NCBI GenBank assembly: GCA_964627605.1 | Contig: CAZVGZ010000031.1 | Location: 1-43,000 of the forward strand | Length of the DNA: 43,000 bases | Direction: 5' to 3' | Source: CAZVGZ01 sp964627605 | GTDB lineage: Bacteria > Latescibacterota > MWCZ01 > CAZVGZ01 | In this document: positions 26,229-34,215 of the stretch, piece by piece | How the letters are laid out: each line of letters starts with the position of its first letter | How positions within the stretch are numbered: the first letter of the stretch is position 1 | Program-made: the position numbers and the translations under genes | Notes under the pieces: model-generated | What the model was told of the DNA's origin: nothing | Databases searched by the model: none | What the model saw: the letters and a program-made list of their open reading frames with translations, nothing else

Positions 26229-28502
26229 CTACAACGTCGCCGGAATCCACCCGTGGTAGCGACCGAGCCAGTACGTAAGTAGATAGCCGATTCCAGAGTA
26301 TTCAGGATAGCCACCATGCTGTGCACCAACGCCTGGTGTCCGCCGACTAAACTCTGAACCGACATGGTAGTTCCATTCGTACTCGCGAGGTGCGCGAATC
26401 TCTATGGGTATATAAACCGGGCGCTCCGATGATTCGGTGGCTTCAGGGTCGTGGCAAAATATCACTTCGCGAACCACATCTTCGGGATAGGGCCAATCTC
26501 CCTGCGTGATCCGCTCGGCGATGGCCGCCTGCCACCCCTCACCGCTTTGGACGTGCAGAGGCGCAGCCATCAACTCGGCCATCCCCCTCATCTCCGCGTC
26601 GGTCTCCGGGTTGAAAAGCGCATAGTTGAAATCCATCTGCACGTTGCCGTTGTCCCGCGTGTCGCGATATAGCATCTGGAGCGCCCAAGCCAAAAGTCCT
26701 CTGATCCTCGGATCGGACTCATACAGCATGATATGATAGAACACCGAATCGTGATGGTAGTGCTGGAAAAACGCGTCTTCGGTGGCCTGCGCCTGTTTCA
26801 ACGCATGACCTAATAGGAAGTGCGGGTCGATGAGGTTCTGGTAGGCCGCCTCGTATTTCTCGTCCCCGGTAATCCTGCTCGCTACCTTGAGCACCCACAG
26901 CGCCATTAGGGGCGAGGCCCAGCAGTTGGCGTGGATAGTTCGCTCACCATCAAAGTCCCTGGCCCACATATCATCTTCAAGCAACTTACCAACGATGTCC
27001 TCAATGTCCTGACGGCAGACCTCTTTTTCGGCCTCGTCCGCCACAAGATCATAGTAGACAGCGTAGCCAAACAGGTGCCCGGTCAACTGATCGCGGCTGA
27101 TGTCCGCCACCCAGTACCAATCACCTGTCTTGCGATAGACTTTCCGGCCTTCTGTAGGCAGCTCACCTGCAAAATTCTTCCTGGCGCAGCGGGCAACCAC
27201 CCCTGGCACGCCGGAGACTGTCGACAGAAGGTGAAGTGCGTCGAACGACTCTTTGGCATTGGCTCGTGCTTGGGGGTCATCGGTGACTTTGTAGTGGAAC
27301 GCTTCGGTTGCGGTGTAGAGGCCTGTGAGCCAGTCGGAGTCTTCCTGCCACTGGTTGATAGTGTCCTCTGGGGTCGAACGCGGCCTCATGACAGTGAGAA
27401 CCTGCCCGAAAAGCATTTTGCGCTCATGGAGCTCCTGGTCCAAAGTATTAGCTTTGCCCAACATGGAGTTGGGGTCTGGGTCGCCTGGCTGTGCCATCGA
27501 CGACGGCAGCGACGGTCCAGCTTCATTCGTGGACGGTGCGCTGTTGGACTCGGCAAGCGCTTCCGCCAGAGCAGAACGCTCGGATTCAAACCCAGGAGTT
27601 CCGGTCATCAGATCGTGGTATGAGAACAGCACCCGCTCTTCAGCATCCCCAAGCGCCGCCAGCTGCTCTGTTAGCAGCTCCTGGGAAGCTGGAGGATGAT
27701 AGGCCGGGTCGGCAGCCTCACCAACGGGAGCGACTCGATATCCGCCGGCCTGCCCCCACAACCGAACACCCTCTTCGGCGGTCAGATCCGCCAGTAGCTC
27801 AGTGTCCTCTGACACCTGCTCTGCTGTCCATCTCAGAGATGACATCTCGGAGCGGAAAATCGCGATATCTGGATTCGCCTCTGCCAAAAACTCCCACATA
27901 CCATCAATCCACCACCCTCGATGCTGCGACTCGTCATATTGAGTCAGCCTGTCTTCAGGATCAATGCGGTGGTTACGACCATCCATCCCCATCCGGTCGC
28001 GTGTGATCCACACCGACAGCGGCAGGTCCGGGCTTATCGCACGGACATGGGATGAGACCGCCGCTACCAACGCGGTATCCTCAGGGCTCGGTGTATCGCG
28101 CCACTCATAGGGCAGATGCCATCCAACCAGCGCCGGAGCGTCGCCAAAAGCCGATAGAAGTGCGTCGACTGCGCGGCGGTTTCTAAGCGAGGGTCCGTCC
28201 ACCGGATCGTGATGCTCCTCGGCGGTGGTGCGGCAGCCGTCCAGCCCCAAAATTACGTCCAGCTCATTCTGCTCGGCGGCATCCAGAAGCGTTGCGACAG
28301 GATTAGCGCATTTTAGCCCTGGGAGCAGACCGGTATTTCTGGAATCGTAGAGCGCGTGACCTAGCGCCTCGGTCCAAGTCAGCATCACCCGCCGACACCC
28401 AAGCTGGGCAATATGCGCCGCCGCAGTACCCCAATCGGCAGTTGACCAACCTACAGTGCGGGTGGGTATGATCACTACTGTTCCACATCCTGGTGACGCC
28501 AT
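26229..28502 (-). CDS. Large protein with DUF4434-like TIM barrel and alpha/alpha-toroid region
   Basis: A 757-residue protein with no signal peptide. Residues 1-300 look like the DUF4434 glycosidase-like TIM barrel: WGTAAAHIAQLGCRRVMLTW, DVILGLDGCR and LVGWHLPYEWRDTPSPEDT. Residues about 320-360 are a Pro/Ser/Asn-rich linker. Residues 365-740 are helical with the repeating pattern of an alpha/alpha toroid (DWLTGLYTATEAFHYKV, ANCWASPLMALWVLKVA, GLLAWALQMLYRDT), as in several glycosidases and lyases. The ATG at 28502 has GGGGGAGAG upstream. It ends 59 bases before the small hypothetical gene. The role is probably breakdown of a plant- or alga-type polysaccharide. The combination is unusual, and both assignments are from pattern only. 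Confidence 0.6.
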   Translation of the reverse strand: MASPGCGTVVIIPTRTVGWSTADWGTAAAHIAQLGCRRVMLTWTEALGHALYDSRNTGLLPGLKCANPVATLLDAAEQNELDVILGLDGCRTTAEEHHDPVDGPSLRNRRAVDALLSAFGDAPALVGWHLPYEWRDTPSPEDTALVAAVSSHVRAISPDLPLSVWITRDRMGMDGRNHRIDPEDRLTQYDESQHRGWWIDGMWEFLAEANPDIAIFRSEMSSLRWTAEQVSEDTELLADLTAEEGVRLWGQAGGYRVAPVGEAADPAYHPPASQELLTEQLAALGDAEERVLFSYHDLMTGTPGFESERSALAEALAESNSAPSTNEAGPSLPSSMAQPGDPDPNSMLGKANTLDQELHERKMLFGQVLTVMRPRSTPEDTINQWQEDSDWLTGLYTATEAFHYKVTDDPQARANAKESFDALHLLSTVSGVPGVVARCARKNFAGELPTEGRKVYRKTGDWYWVADISRDQLTGHLFGYAVYYDLVADEAEKEVCRQDIEDIVGKLLEDDMWARDFDGERTIHANCWASPLMALWVLKVASRITGDEKYEAAYQNLIDPHFLLGHALKQAQATEDAFFQHYHHDSVFYHIMLYESDPRIRGLLAWALQMLYRDTRDNGNVQMDFNYALFNPETDAEMRGMAELMAAPLHVQSGEGWQAAIAERITQGDWPYPEDVVREVIFCHDPEATESSERPVYIPIEIRAPREYEWNYHVGSEFSRRTPGVGAQHGGYPEYSGIGYLLTYWLGRYHGWIPATL

Positions 28503-28861
28503 TGATCTCTCCCCCTCTATGGTCTGATTGGTGGATCACTAGCTAAAATAAAACAGCGTGCCGGTCGGATATCCATCGCCCGCCAACTATCAGGTGCACA
28601 GATCGGTATGAATAATGCGGTCGGTATGACGTAGGCTGGCACTGGCTGGGCACGCCACAACCAAAACTACCGTACGATGCACGAAGTGGTCAACCGCGAT
28701 CGCCAACTTTGCGGCTCAAATATTGCTTGTGGCTGGCTTTTCCAAGATGGAGTTACGATAGGTGCTTGGTGCAGTGGTTGAGATGTAGGGTCAACGCCGC
28801 GACATTCTGAAGTGACAGCAGAACCAGACCTGCGCCCCACTCTTCCAAAAGACATACGTCC
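28503..28861. other. 359-bp divergent gap, no gene recognised
   Basis: Lies between the two divergent starts at 28502 and 28862. One plus-strand stretch (about 28640-28770) reads like protein (RQLCGSNIACGWLFQDG) but has stops on both sides, and no family came to mind. Promoters could not be placed. Confidence 0.4.
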
Positions 28862-30367
28862 GTGCGCCGAACCGTTCTCAACACGCTAGCACTTCCAGCA
28901 CTGGTCCTGGCGTTTTACGGACGGGCGCTTGGACGGTACTTCGTTTCAGACGATTTCAAACTGCTGGAATGGGCGTTGACGCGCTCGTGGTATGAGATAC
29001 TGTCTAGCACAGACGCACTGCACCGCCCGCTGATCTTAGTGTCATTCCGCATTCGATATTGGCTGATGGAATGGGCGACTTGGGGTTGGAATTTTTCGCA
29101 TCTGGCGATACATGCGCTCAACGCGGTACTGGTGTGGCACCTCATCGCACGGATCACGCGATCAAACAGTGCGGCGTGGTTCGGCTCTGTACTTTTCGCG
29201 GTGCACTACATACATACCGAGCCGGTGCTGTGGCTGTCAGCGATGACCACACTGGCGATGACCACAGGAGTCTGTCTGGCGGCACTGGTCGCCACATCTG
29301 ACGAAGCATCACCAAAGCTGTGGTTGATCGCAGGTTTGGGAACTGCGTGCGCGATTCTGTCAAAAGAGGCAGCGGTCGTCGCTCCTGCGCTTCTGGCGAC
29401 CCTGATCTGGTTCGGTCATCGAGCGCCGCGAAGTTGGGAGTCTTTCCGAATCATAATCCCCAGCGGTTTGGTGGTTGTGGCTTTTCTCATCTGGCGAGCG
29501 CTGTCAGGCGTCGTCGTCACGCCATCGCCATCTGACGCATACGCGCTTCAGTTCGGCCTCAATATCCCAAAAAACGCTCTGTTCATCGCGATTAGCCCTC
29601 TGATGTCGTTGGATTTTCGCGGGCTGCTTGATGTCTGGCGGGTTTCTGGAGGTCAACCTGCTTTACTGATCTCAGGATTGGCAGCCCACCCAGGCTCTTT
29701 CGCTGCGATCATTTTCGCGCCGATCATCTACACCTACTGGTGGCGAAGCGTAGATTCTTCAACCCGTTTGGGGCTGTTGTGGATGGCAATCGCTGCATTG
29801 CCGTTCCTGCTTCTAAAAGGCGCTGGAGAGCGGTTTGTCTATCTTCCGTCAGTGGGGTTTTGCATCGCAGTTGGTGCGACGTTGGATCGGTTCTGGCGAG
29901 CTGCTGAAGGCAGACGCAGGTGGTTGTTGGCTTTGGTGATGGCGATTGTACTGGCTGGACATGTGGCTGTTGGGCAGCGAAGTATCAACAGGTGGCAGGC
30001 AGCATCTGGTGTTTGCCAAACTGTTGTCGCCCAACTCGATCGGATCGTGCCAACACTGCCCAGCGAATCTCTGGTGGTGGTACTGGGTTTGCCGGATAAC
30101 TTTGGTGGGGCGTGGGTTTGGCGCAATGGCCTCCCCTCTGTGGGAAGGTTGCGCTATGGGCAGAAAGGGATACGCATCCAGCGTTTTGAAGAGCTACAAT
30201 CGCATCCAACCGACGCGATATATCTCGAGTTCCGCCGAGGGCTCCTCATCTCTCTTTCAGACACCCGCACCGCTGGGTACTTTGAAACCGGAACGATTGA
30301 GGGTGGCGCAACCGTCGGTATCGACAGCACTCATCTGGCTGAGGGACGTTATGATGGCAGGTTTTGA
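28862..30367 (+). CDS. GT-C-type membrane glycosyltransferase (TMTC/PMT-like)
   Basis: A 501-residue inner-membrane protein with about ten helices. The pattern is that of dolichyl/polyprenyl-phosphate-sugar mannosyltransferase relatives: an early acidic loop RYFVSDDFKLLEW, then ALHRPL, then NFSHLAIHALNAVLVWHL, and AVHYIHTEPVLWLSAM. These match the SDDF, RPL and H-x-x-HTEPVxW blocks of TMTC-like GT-C enzymes. The DD is the likely catalytic acid. Helices fill the middle, and the last 130 residues form a soluble domain. The start is GTG 28862 with only a weak ribosome site. The stop lies inside the next gene, so the two are coupled. Confidence 0.72.
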   Translation: MRRTVLNTLALPALVLAFYGRALGRYFVSDDFKLLEWALTRSWYEILSSTDALHRPLILVSFRIRYWLMEWATWGWNFSHLAIHALNAVLVWHLIARITRSNSAAWFGSVLFAVHYIHTEPVLWLSAMTTLAMTTGVCLAALVATSDEASPKLWLIAGLGTACAILSKEAAVVAPALLATLIWFGHRAPRSWESFRIIIPSGLVVVAFLIWRALSGVVVTPSPSDAYALQFGLNIPKNALFIAISPLMSLDFRGLLDVWRVSGGQPALLISGLAAHPGSFAAIIFAPIIYTYWWRSVDSSTRLGLLWMAIAALPFLLLKGAGERFVYLPSVGFCIAVGATLDRFWRAAEGRRRWLLALVMAIVLAGHVAVGQRSINRWQAASGVCQTVVAQLDRIVPTLPSESLVVVLGLPDNFGGAWVWRNGLPSVGRLRYGQKGIRIQRFEELQSHPTDAIYLEFRRGLLISLSDTRTAGYFETGTIEGGATVGIDSTHLAEGRYDGRF

Positions 30368-31037
30368 AAGAAAAGATACCATCTACCAGAATTCACTGTC
30401 GTCAGAAGCTGATCTGGACGGGTTTGTGATGGAGGGCAAGGGCGTCGCCTCTTTTCCGCTGGCCCGTATGCGCCTTGAAAACTTTACTGAACCCACCGAT
30501 GACAACCACGGGAACTTCGTTCTTTTCTGCCCCGAAGAGTTTCCAAGCGACGTCGCAATATCGTGGGATTTCTGGCCGGTGCGCGAGCCGGGTTTGAGCA
30601 TAATGTTCTTCGCCGCTCAAGGGCGCGGTGGAGAGGATATTTTGGAATCGGAACTGCTTGGGCGATCTGGTGACTACCGCCAGTACCACTCCAGCGACCT
30701 AAACGCTCTTCACATCTCGTATTTCAGACGTCGCTGGCTTGGCGAGCGCGCACTACACACCTGCAATCTTCGCAAATCCCACGGTTTTCATCTGGTCTGC
30801 CAGGGTGCCGATCCGATCCCTCCGGTGCCCGACTGTCAGGGCCCTTACCGCATTGAGATAGTCAAATGCGGGCCTAATGTCGCTTTCAGCATTAACGACC
30901 TACTAATATTTGAGTGGGAGGACGACGGACAGTCATACGGTCGGGTGCTTGGAGGCGGAAAGATCGGTTTCAGGCAGATGGCGCCCCTCATGGCTGAGTA
31001 CGCCAATCTCACCGTCCACGATGTCACGCCCATCTGA
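30351..31037 (+). CDS. DUF1961 family protein
   Basis: A 228-residue cytosolic or secreted-without-signal protein of the DUF1961 group, which has a concanavalin-like fold and is often found with polysaccharide lyases. Visible blocks are WDFWPVREPGLSIMFFAAQG, ISYFRRRWLGERALHTCNLR and KSHGFHLVCQGADPIPP. The end has GKIGFRQMAPLMAEYANLTV, the typical last strand of such lectin-like folds. The start is ATG 30351 (or 30354), with GAGGGA upstream, overlapping the GT-C gene by 17 bases. A much longer open frame runs upstream to 29946 but is antiprotein of the GT-C gene. The substrate is unknown. Confidence 0.75.
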   Translation: MMAGFERKDTIYQNSLSSEADLDGFVMEGKGVASFPLARMRLENFTEPTDDNHGNFVLFCPEEFPSDVAISWDFWPVREPGLSIMFFAAQGRGGEDILESELLGRSGDYRQYHSSDLNALHISYFRRRWLGERALHTCNLRKSHGFHLVCQGADPIPPVPDCQGPYRIEIVKCGPNVAFSINDLLIFEWEDDGQSYGRVLGGGKIGFRQMAPLMAEYANLTVHDVTPI

Positions 31038-31049
31038 AGCTCTCGTTCT

Positions 31050-31749
31050 ATGAAATACGACGCAGTGATATTCGATCTTTTCGGCACGCTGGTGGACAAC
31101 TTTTCCATCGGCGAATTTGAGACGATGCTCGCGGGCATGGCGGATTCCGCCTGGGCACCGACAGAGGGCTTTACGAGAGTATGATCGGAGTCGGTGACCG
31201 ACCGCTTCACCGGCCGTTGGTCCACCACCGAGTCCATGATAGCTCACATCTGTCGACAGCTCGACATACACCCATCAGACAGCGCGATATCCCGCTCTGC
31301 GCACCTACGACGCGAATTCACGCGTCAATGTCTCGAACCACGTCTGGATGCCTTGGCTACGCTAGAATCGATCAAGAGCGCCGACCACCTATTGGGTCTC
31401 ATTACCGACTGCACATCCGAGGTGCCACTGCTGTGGCCAGAAACTCCCTTCGCCAGACATTTTGACGTCGAACTGTTTTCTTGCACTGAGCGGATCAAAA
31501 AGCCCGATCCAGCCATCTATACGCCGCGCATGCGAGCGACTAGACGTGAGTCCCGACCGAACTCTTTATGTCGGCGACGGCGGCAGTAAGGAGCTAAGTG
31601 GCACAGCCGACGTGGGGATGCACCCCGTGCTAATAGAGACGCTTCACGACGACACCTAAGATCCACTGCGCTTTGATGTGGAGGAGTGGAGCGGACCGAG
31701 CATCGAGTCGTTATCCGATGTTTTGACGTTGATTGGAACGTATCCTTGA
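31050..31749 (+). pseudogene. Broken HAD-superfamily phosphatase
   Basis: The frame starts MKYDAVIFDLFGTLVDN, the HAD motif I with both catalytic Asp/Leu positions (DxFGT). A TGA (31182-31184) interrupts it, yet the same frame continues SESVTDRFTGRWSTTESM and LLGLITDCTSE (motif II) and IKKPDPAIY (motif III Lys). Near 31530 the frame changes to LDVSPDRTLYVGDGGSKEL (motif IV) and is again cut by TAA at 31657-31659 before DPLRFDVEEWSGPSIESL. So two stops and one frameshift break a protein that otherwise keeps all four motifs. It follows DUF1961 by 12 bases, so it was probably part of that operon. Confidence 0.85.
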
Positions 31750-31792
31750 CCTGTGGCTAGATGATCAACGAAAGCCCCTGCCGAGTTGAGGT

Positions 31793-32914
31793 ATGGCGGT
31801 AAATCGCACGAGTTCACCGGAGGCAGTCTTGATAACAGCGCGGGGAAAAGATCACGGAAGCGAACGGGCGTTTTTCACCGACCCCGATACTGGAATCGAG
31901 TACATCCAACTCACTCAAGCGGCGGTGCATACCTACGCGCTCTATTTTGAGATTCAGTCTTTTACTTACGATGACCGCTCGCTGATCGTGATGTCGATGC
32001 GCGATTCGTCGCGCGGTGCGCCGTGGGATGTATATCGTGTGGATGAAGATGGCAATAACCTGGTACAGCTAAGCGACGACAAGCATCCGCTTAACAGTCC
32101 GGCTCCGGCACACGACTCCAGACGGATTTTCTGCCTGAGAAAGAACTCGTTCCTCTCACTGGATATCGACACTTTCGAGGAGGTCGAGATCGCCCGCTGC
32201 GAAGAGGCCACGGCTCTTAGCAACGGCACTCTGACCAGAGACAACAAGTACTATCTGGCCAAAGCCACACTCACGAAAAACGGTGATTCGGCAGTCGTCA
32301 GGTTCGCCACTGATGGCAGCGAGACAGAAGTCTTTTTCGAAGGTGTGCCCCACGGCCATCTCGACGCCAACTCATCGAGTGGCAAGATGTCCTTCAACTC
32401 GATTCAGGACGGTCGGCGCGCCCCGATGGTCTGCAACATAGACGGAACGGGACTCAAAGAGTTCGGTTGGTGGAAGTTCGCTCACTCGTGCTGGTACGGA
32501 AACACGAGCAAGCTCCAAGGTCCTCTGCTGCCACCAGATAGGGGTATCGTAATCCTGGATACCGATGATGAGACCATCACTCCTGTCTGCTCCGGCGGAC
32601 CATATTTCTGGCACGCAGGATCAAGCTGGGATGGAGAGTGGATCATCTCTGACACCAATTGGCCTGACGAAGGGCTGATGTTGGTGCATGTCCCAAGCGG
32701 ACGGTTCGCGCCGCTGTGTGAATCTGGAAGCGCCAACGGCCATCCGCAGTACAACCATCCCCATCCAGGATTCAATCGCGCTGGCAGCAAAGTCGTCTAC
32801 ACGTCCAACCGAACTGGTTTGGGACAGGCGTACATCGCCACAATTCCCGATCATATCAAGGAAGACCTGAGCGTAGGTGACTTGAGCAACCGCCGCCGTC
32901 GTCAACGCCCGTGA
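31793..32914 (+). CDS. Oligogalacturonate-lyase-like beta-propeller
   Basis: A 373-residue seven-bladed-propeller protein. Repeated blade-like stretches such as TYDDRSLIVMSMRD, APAHDSRRIFCLRKN, TRDNKYYLAKATL and NRAGSKVVYTSNRTGLGQ are plain. The C-terminal block GPYFWHAGSSWDGEWIISDT with NWPDEGL and HPQYNHPHPGFN matches pectate lyase family 22, whose Q-x-x-H-P-H residues hold a metal ion. There is no signal peptide, which fits cytosolic oligogalacturonate lyase. A GAGG is only one base from the ATG at 31793, so the start may be a little downstream. It is the intact relative of the frameshifted gene at 23143. The substrate could be a different uronate oligomer. Confidence 0.78.
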   Translation: MAVNRTSSPEAVLITARGKDHGSERAFFTDPDTGIEYIQLTQAAVHTYALYFEIQSFTYDDRSLIVMSMRDSSRGAPWDVYRVDEDGNNLVQLSDDKHPLNSPAPAHDSRRIFCLRKNSFLSLDIDTFEEVEIARCEEATALSNGTLTRDNKYYLAKATLTKNGDSAVVRFATDGSETEVFFEGVPHGHLDANSSSGKMSFNSIQDGRRAPMVCNIDGTGLKEFGWWKFAHSCWYGNTSKLQGPLLPPDRGIVILDTDDETITPVCSGGPYFWHAGSSWDGEWIISDTNWPDEGLMLVHVPSGRFAPLCESGSANGHPQYNHPHPGFNRAGSKVVYTSNRTGLGQAYIATIPDHIKEDLSVGDLSNRRRRQRP

Positions 32915-32961
32915 GGCTTAGTTAACACACTCCGACTCATACCAGCGAGCGAGAGAACAGA

Positions 32962-34135
32962 ATGCAGCTTGCATAGCTTGACAACTCGGTCTTCGGCATG
33001 GGTATCTATCCAAGTCACCGCACCAGCGGCGAGGAGACGATCAAAGCTGCCCAACTAGCCAACACCGCAGGCATCAGATGGACCAGAGACGAGATAGGTT
33101 GGGGGAACCTTCAGCCATCGCGCGAGGAGTGGCGGTGGGAGCGGTTCGATCACGCCATTAACGCAATGTGCGACCACGATGTCCACACAGTGGGTCTTTT
33201 GGCCTACGCTGCCCCGTGGGCGGTGAAACTCAGATCAGACGACGGCAAATCGGTTATTACCAGTCTGCCTGACCTGGAGGTTCGGCAGTGGTTGAGAGAT
33301 ATAGCGACCGGATAAAAGTTTGGCAGATGTGGAACGAACCGAACGGCACCGGTTTTTGGATGCCGAAACCAAGCCCGAAGGAGTACTGTAGCCTCCTTGT
33401 CGCTGGTGCCGAAGCGGCTAAAACGGCGGACCCCAAATGCTGGATAGTTGGATGTAACACTGCGCATGTGGACCTGCCGTTTATACGAGGTGTGTTTGAG
33501 GAGGGCGGCTACGAATATTCAGACATCATCAGCGTCCATCCTTACCCCTATCCTCACACGCCAGAGACCACTGATCTACTGGATGATCTAAGTAAATTGG
33601 CGGCTTTATGTGCGGAGTTTGGTGGCGTCAAACCGGTGTGGATCACCGAGGTGGGCTATGCGACCCATCGTAGGACCAGGCGGATCGGCGGAGTGGTGGT
33701 CCGGCGCAATGCTGATGCGGACCTATCTGTTGGCGTGGGCAAGTGGGATAGTGCAAAAACTTTTCTGGTACGACTTTCGCGACGACGGTGAAATCGCTGA
33801 CTACAAATGAGAACAACTTCGGTATAATCCGCCACGACTTGTTGCCAAAAGCGGTCTATGAGGCCTATAAAGTTGTGGCCAACACTTTGGAGGATTTTGA
33901 GCCAGACGGATACGTCGAGCTAGCGCGCGATATAGAGGTGCTGTGTTTTCGCAGAGGAGTGGATGGGGTGACTGCCGTCTGGACGTCAGGCGAAAACATC
34001 AAACGTCAGATACCCGTGAGATCATTGAGCGTCAGATCGGTCATGCCGTTGGCGGAAGACGAAACGATTGACGCGCAAAACGGATGGGCGACAATCGATC
34101 TCACAGTGGTTCCACGTTTCTTGATTTCAGAGTGA
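32962..34135 (+). pseudogene. Broken GH39-like glycoside hydrolase
   Basis: A glycosidase-like chain readable only across four segments. ATG 32962 runs MQLA then TAG (codon 5), and the same frame goes on with FGMGIYPSHRTSGEETIKAA and DEIGWGNLQPSREEW. A frameshift near 33290 leads to RIKVWQMWNEPNGTGFW, where NEP is the acid/base motif. A second near 33680 follows VWITEVGYATH, where ITE is the nucleophile block. The next frame has KLFWYDFRDDGE, and a third shift at about 33808 leads to NNFGIIRHDLLPKAVYEAYK. All catalytic blocks survive. With one stop and three shifts it is clearly dead but recent. It lies 47 bases after the propeller gene. Confidence 0.85.
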
Positions 34136-34215
34136 CCTACAGGCGTGGCGAGGACATGGTGGACCAAATCCCTAAATCCTCGCCTCACCTATTGGGCTAG
34201 ACTCTTTTGACGCCA

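Noticed and set aside
29946..30350. Longer start for the DUF1961 gene
   Set aside because: The extension reads antisensibly through the GT-C gene in another frame. Family sequence begins at 30351.
31182..31184. UGA recoding (as Trp or Sec)
   Set aside because: TGA is a normal stop elsewhere here (dxs, nadK, smpB), and the same gene also has a TAA and a frameshift.
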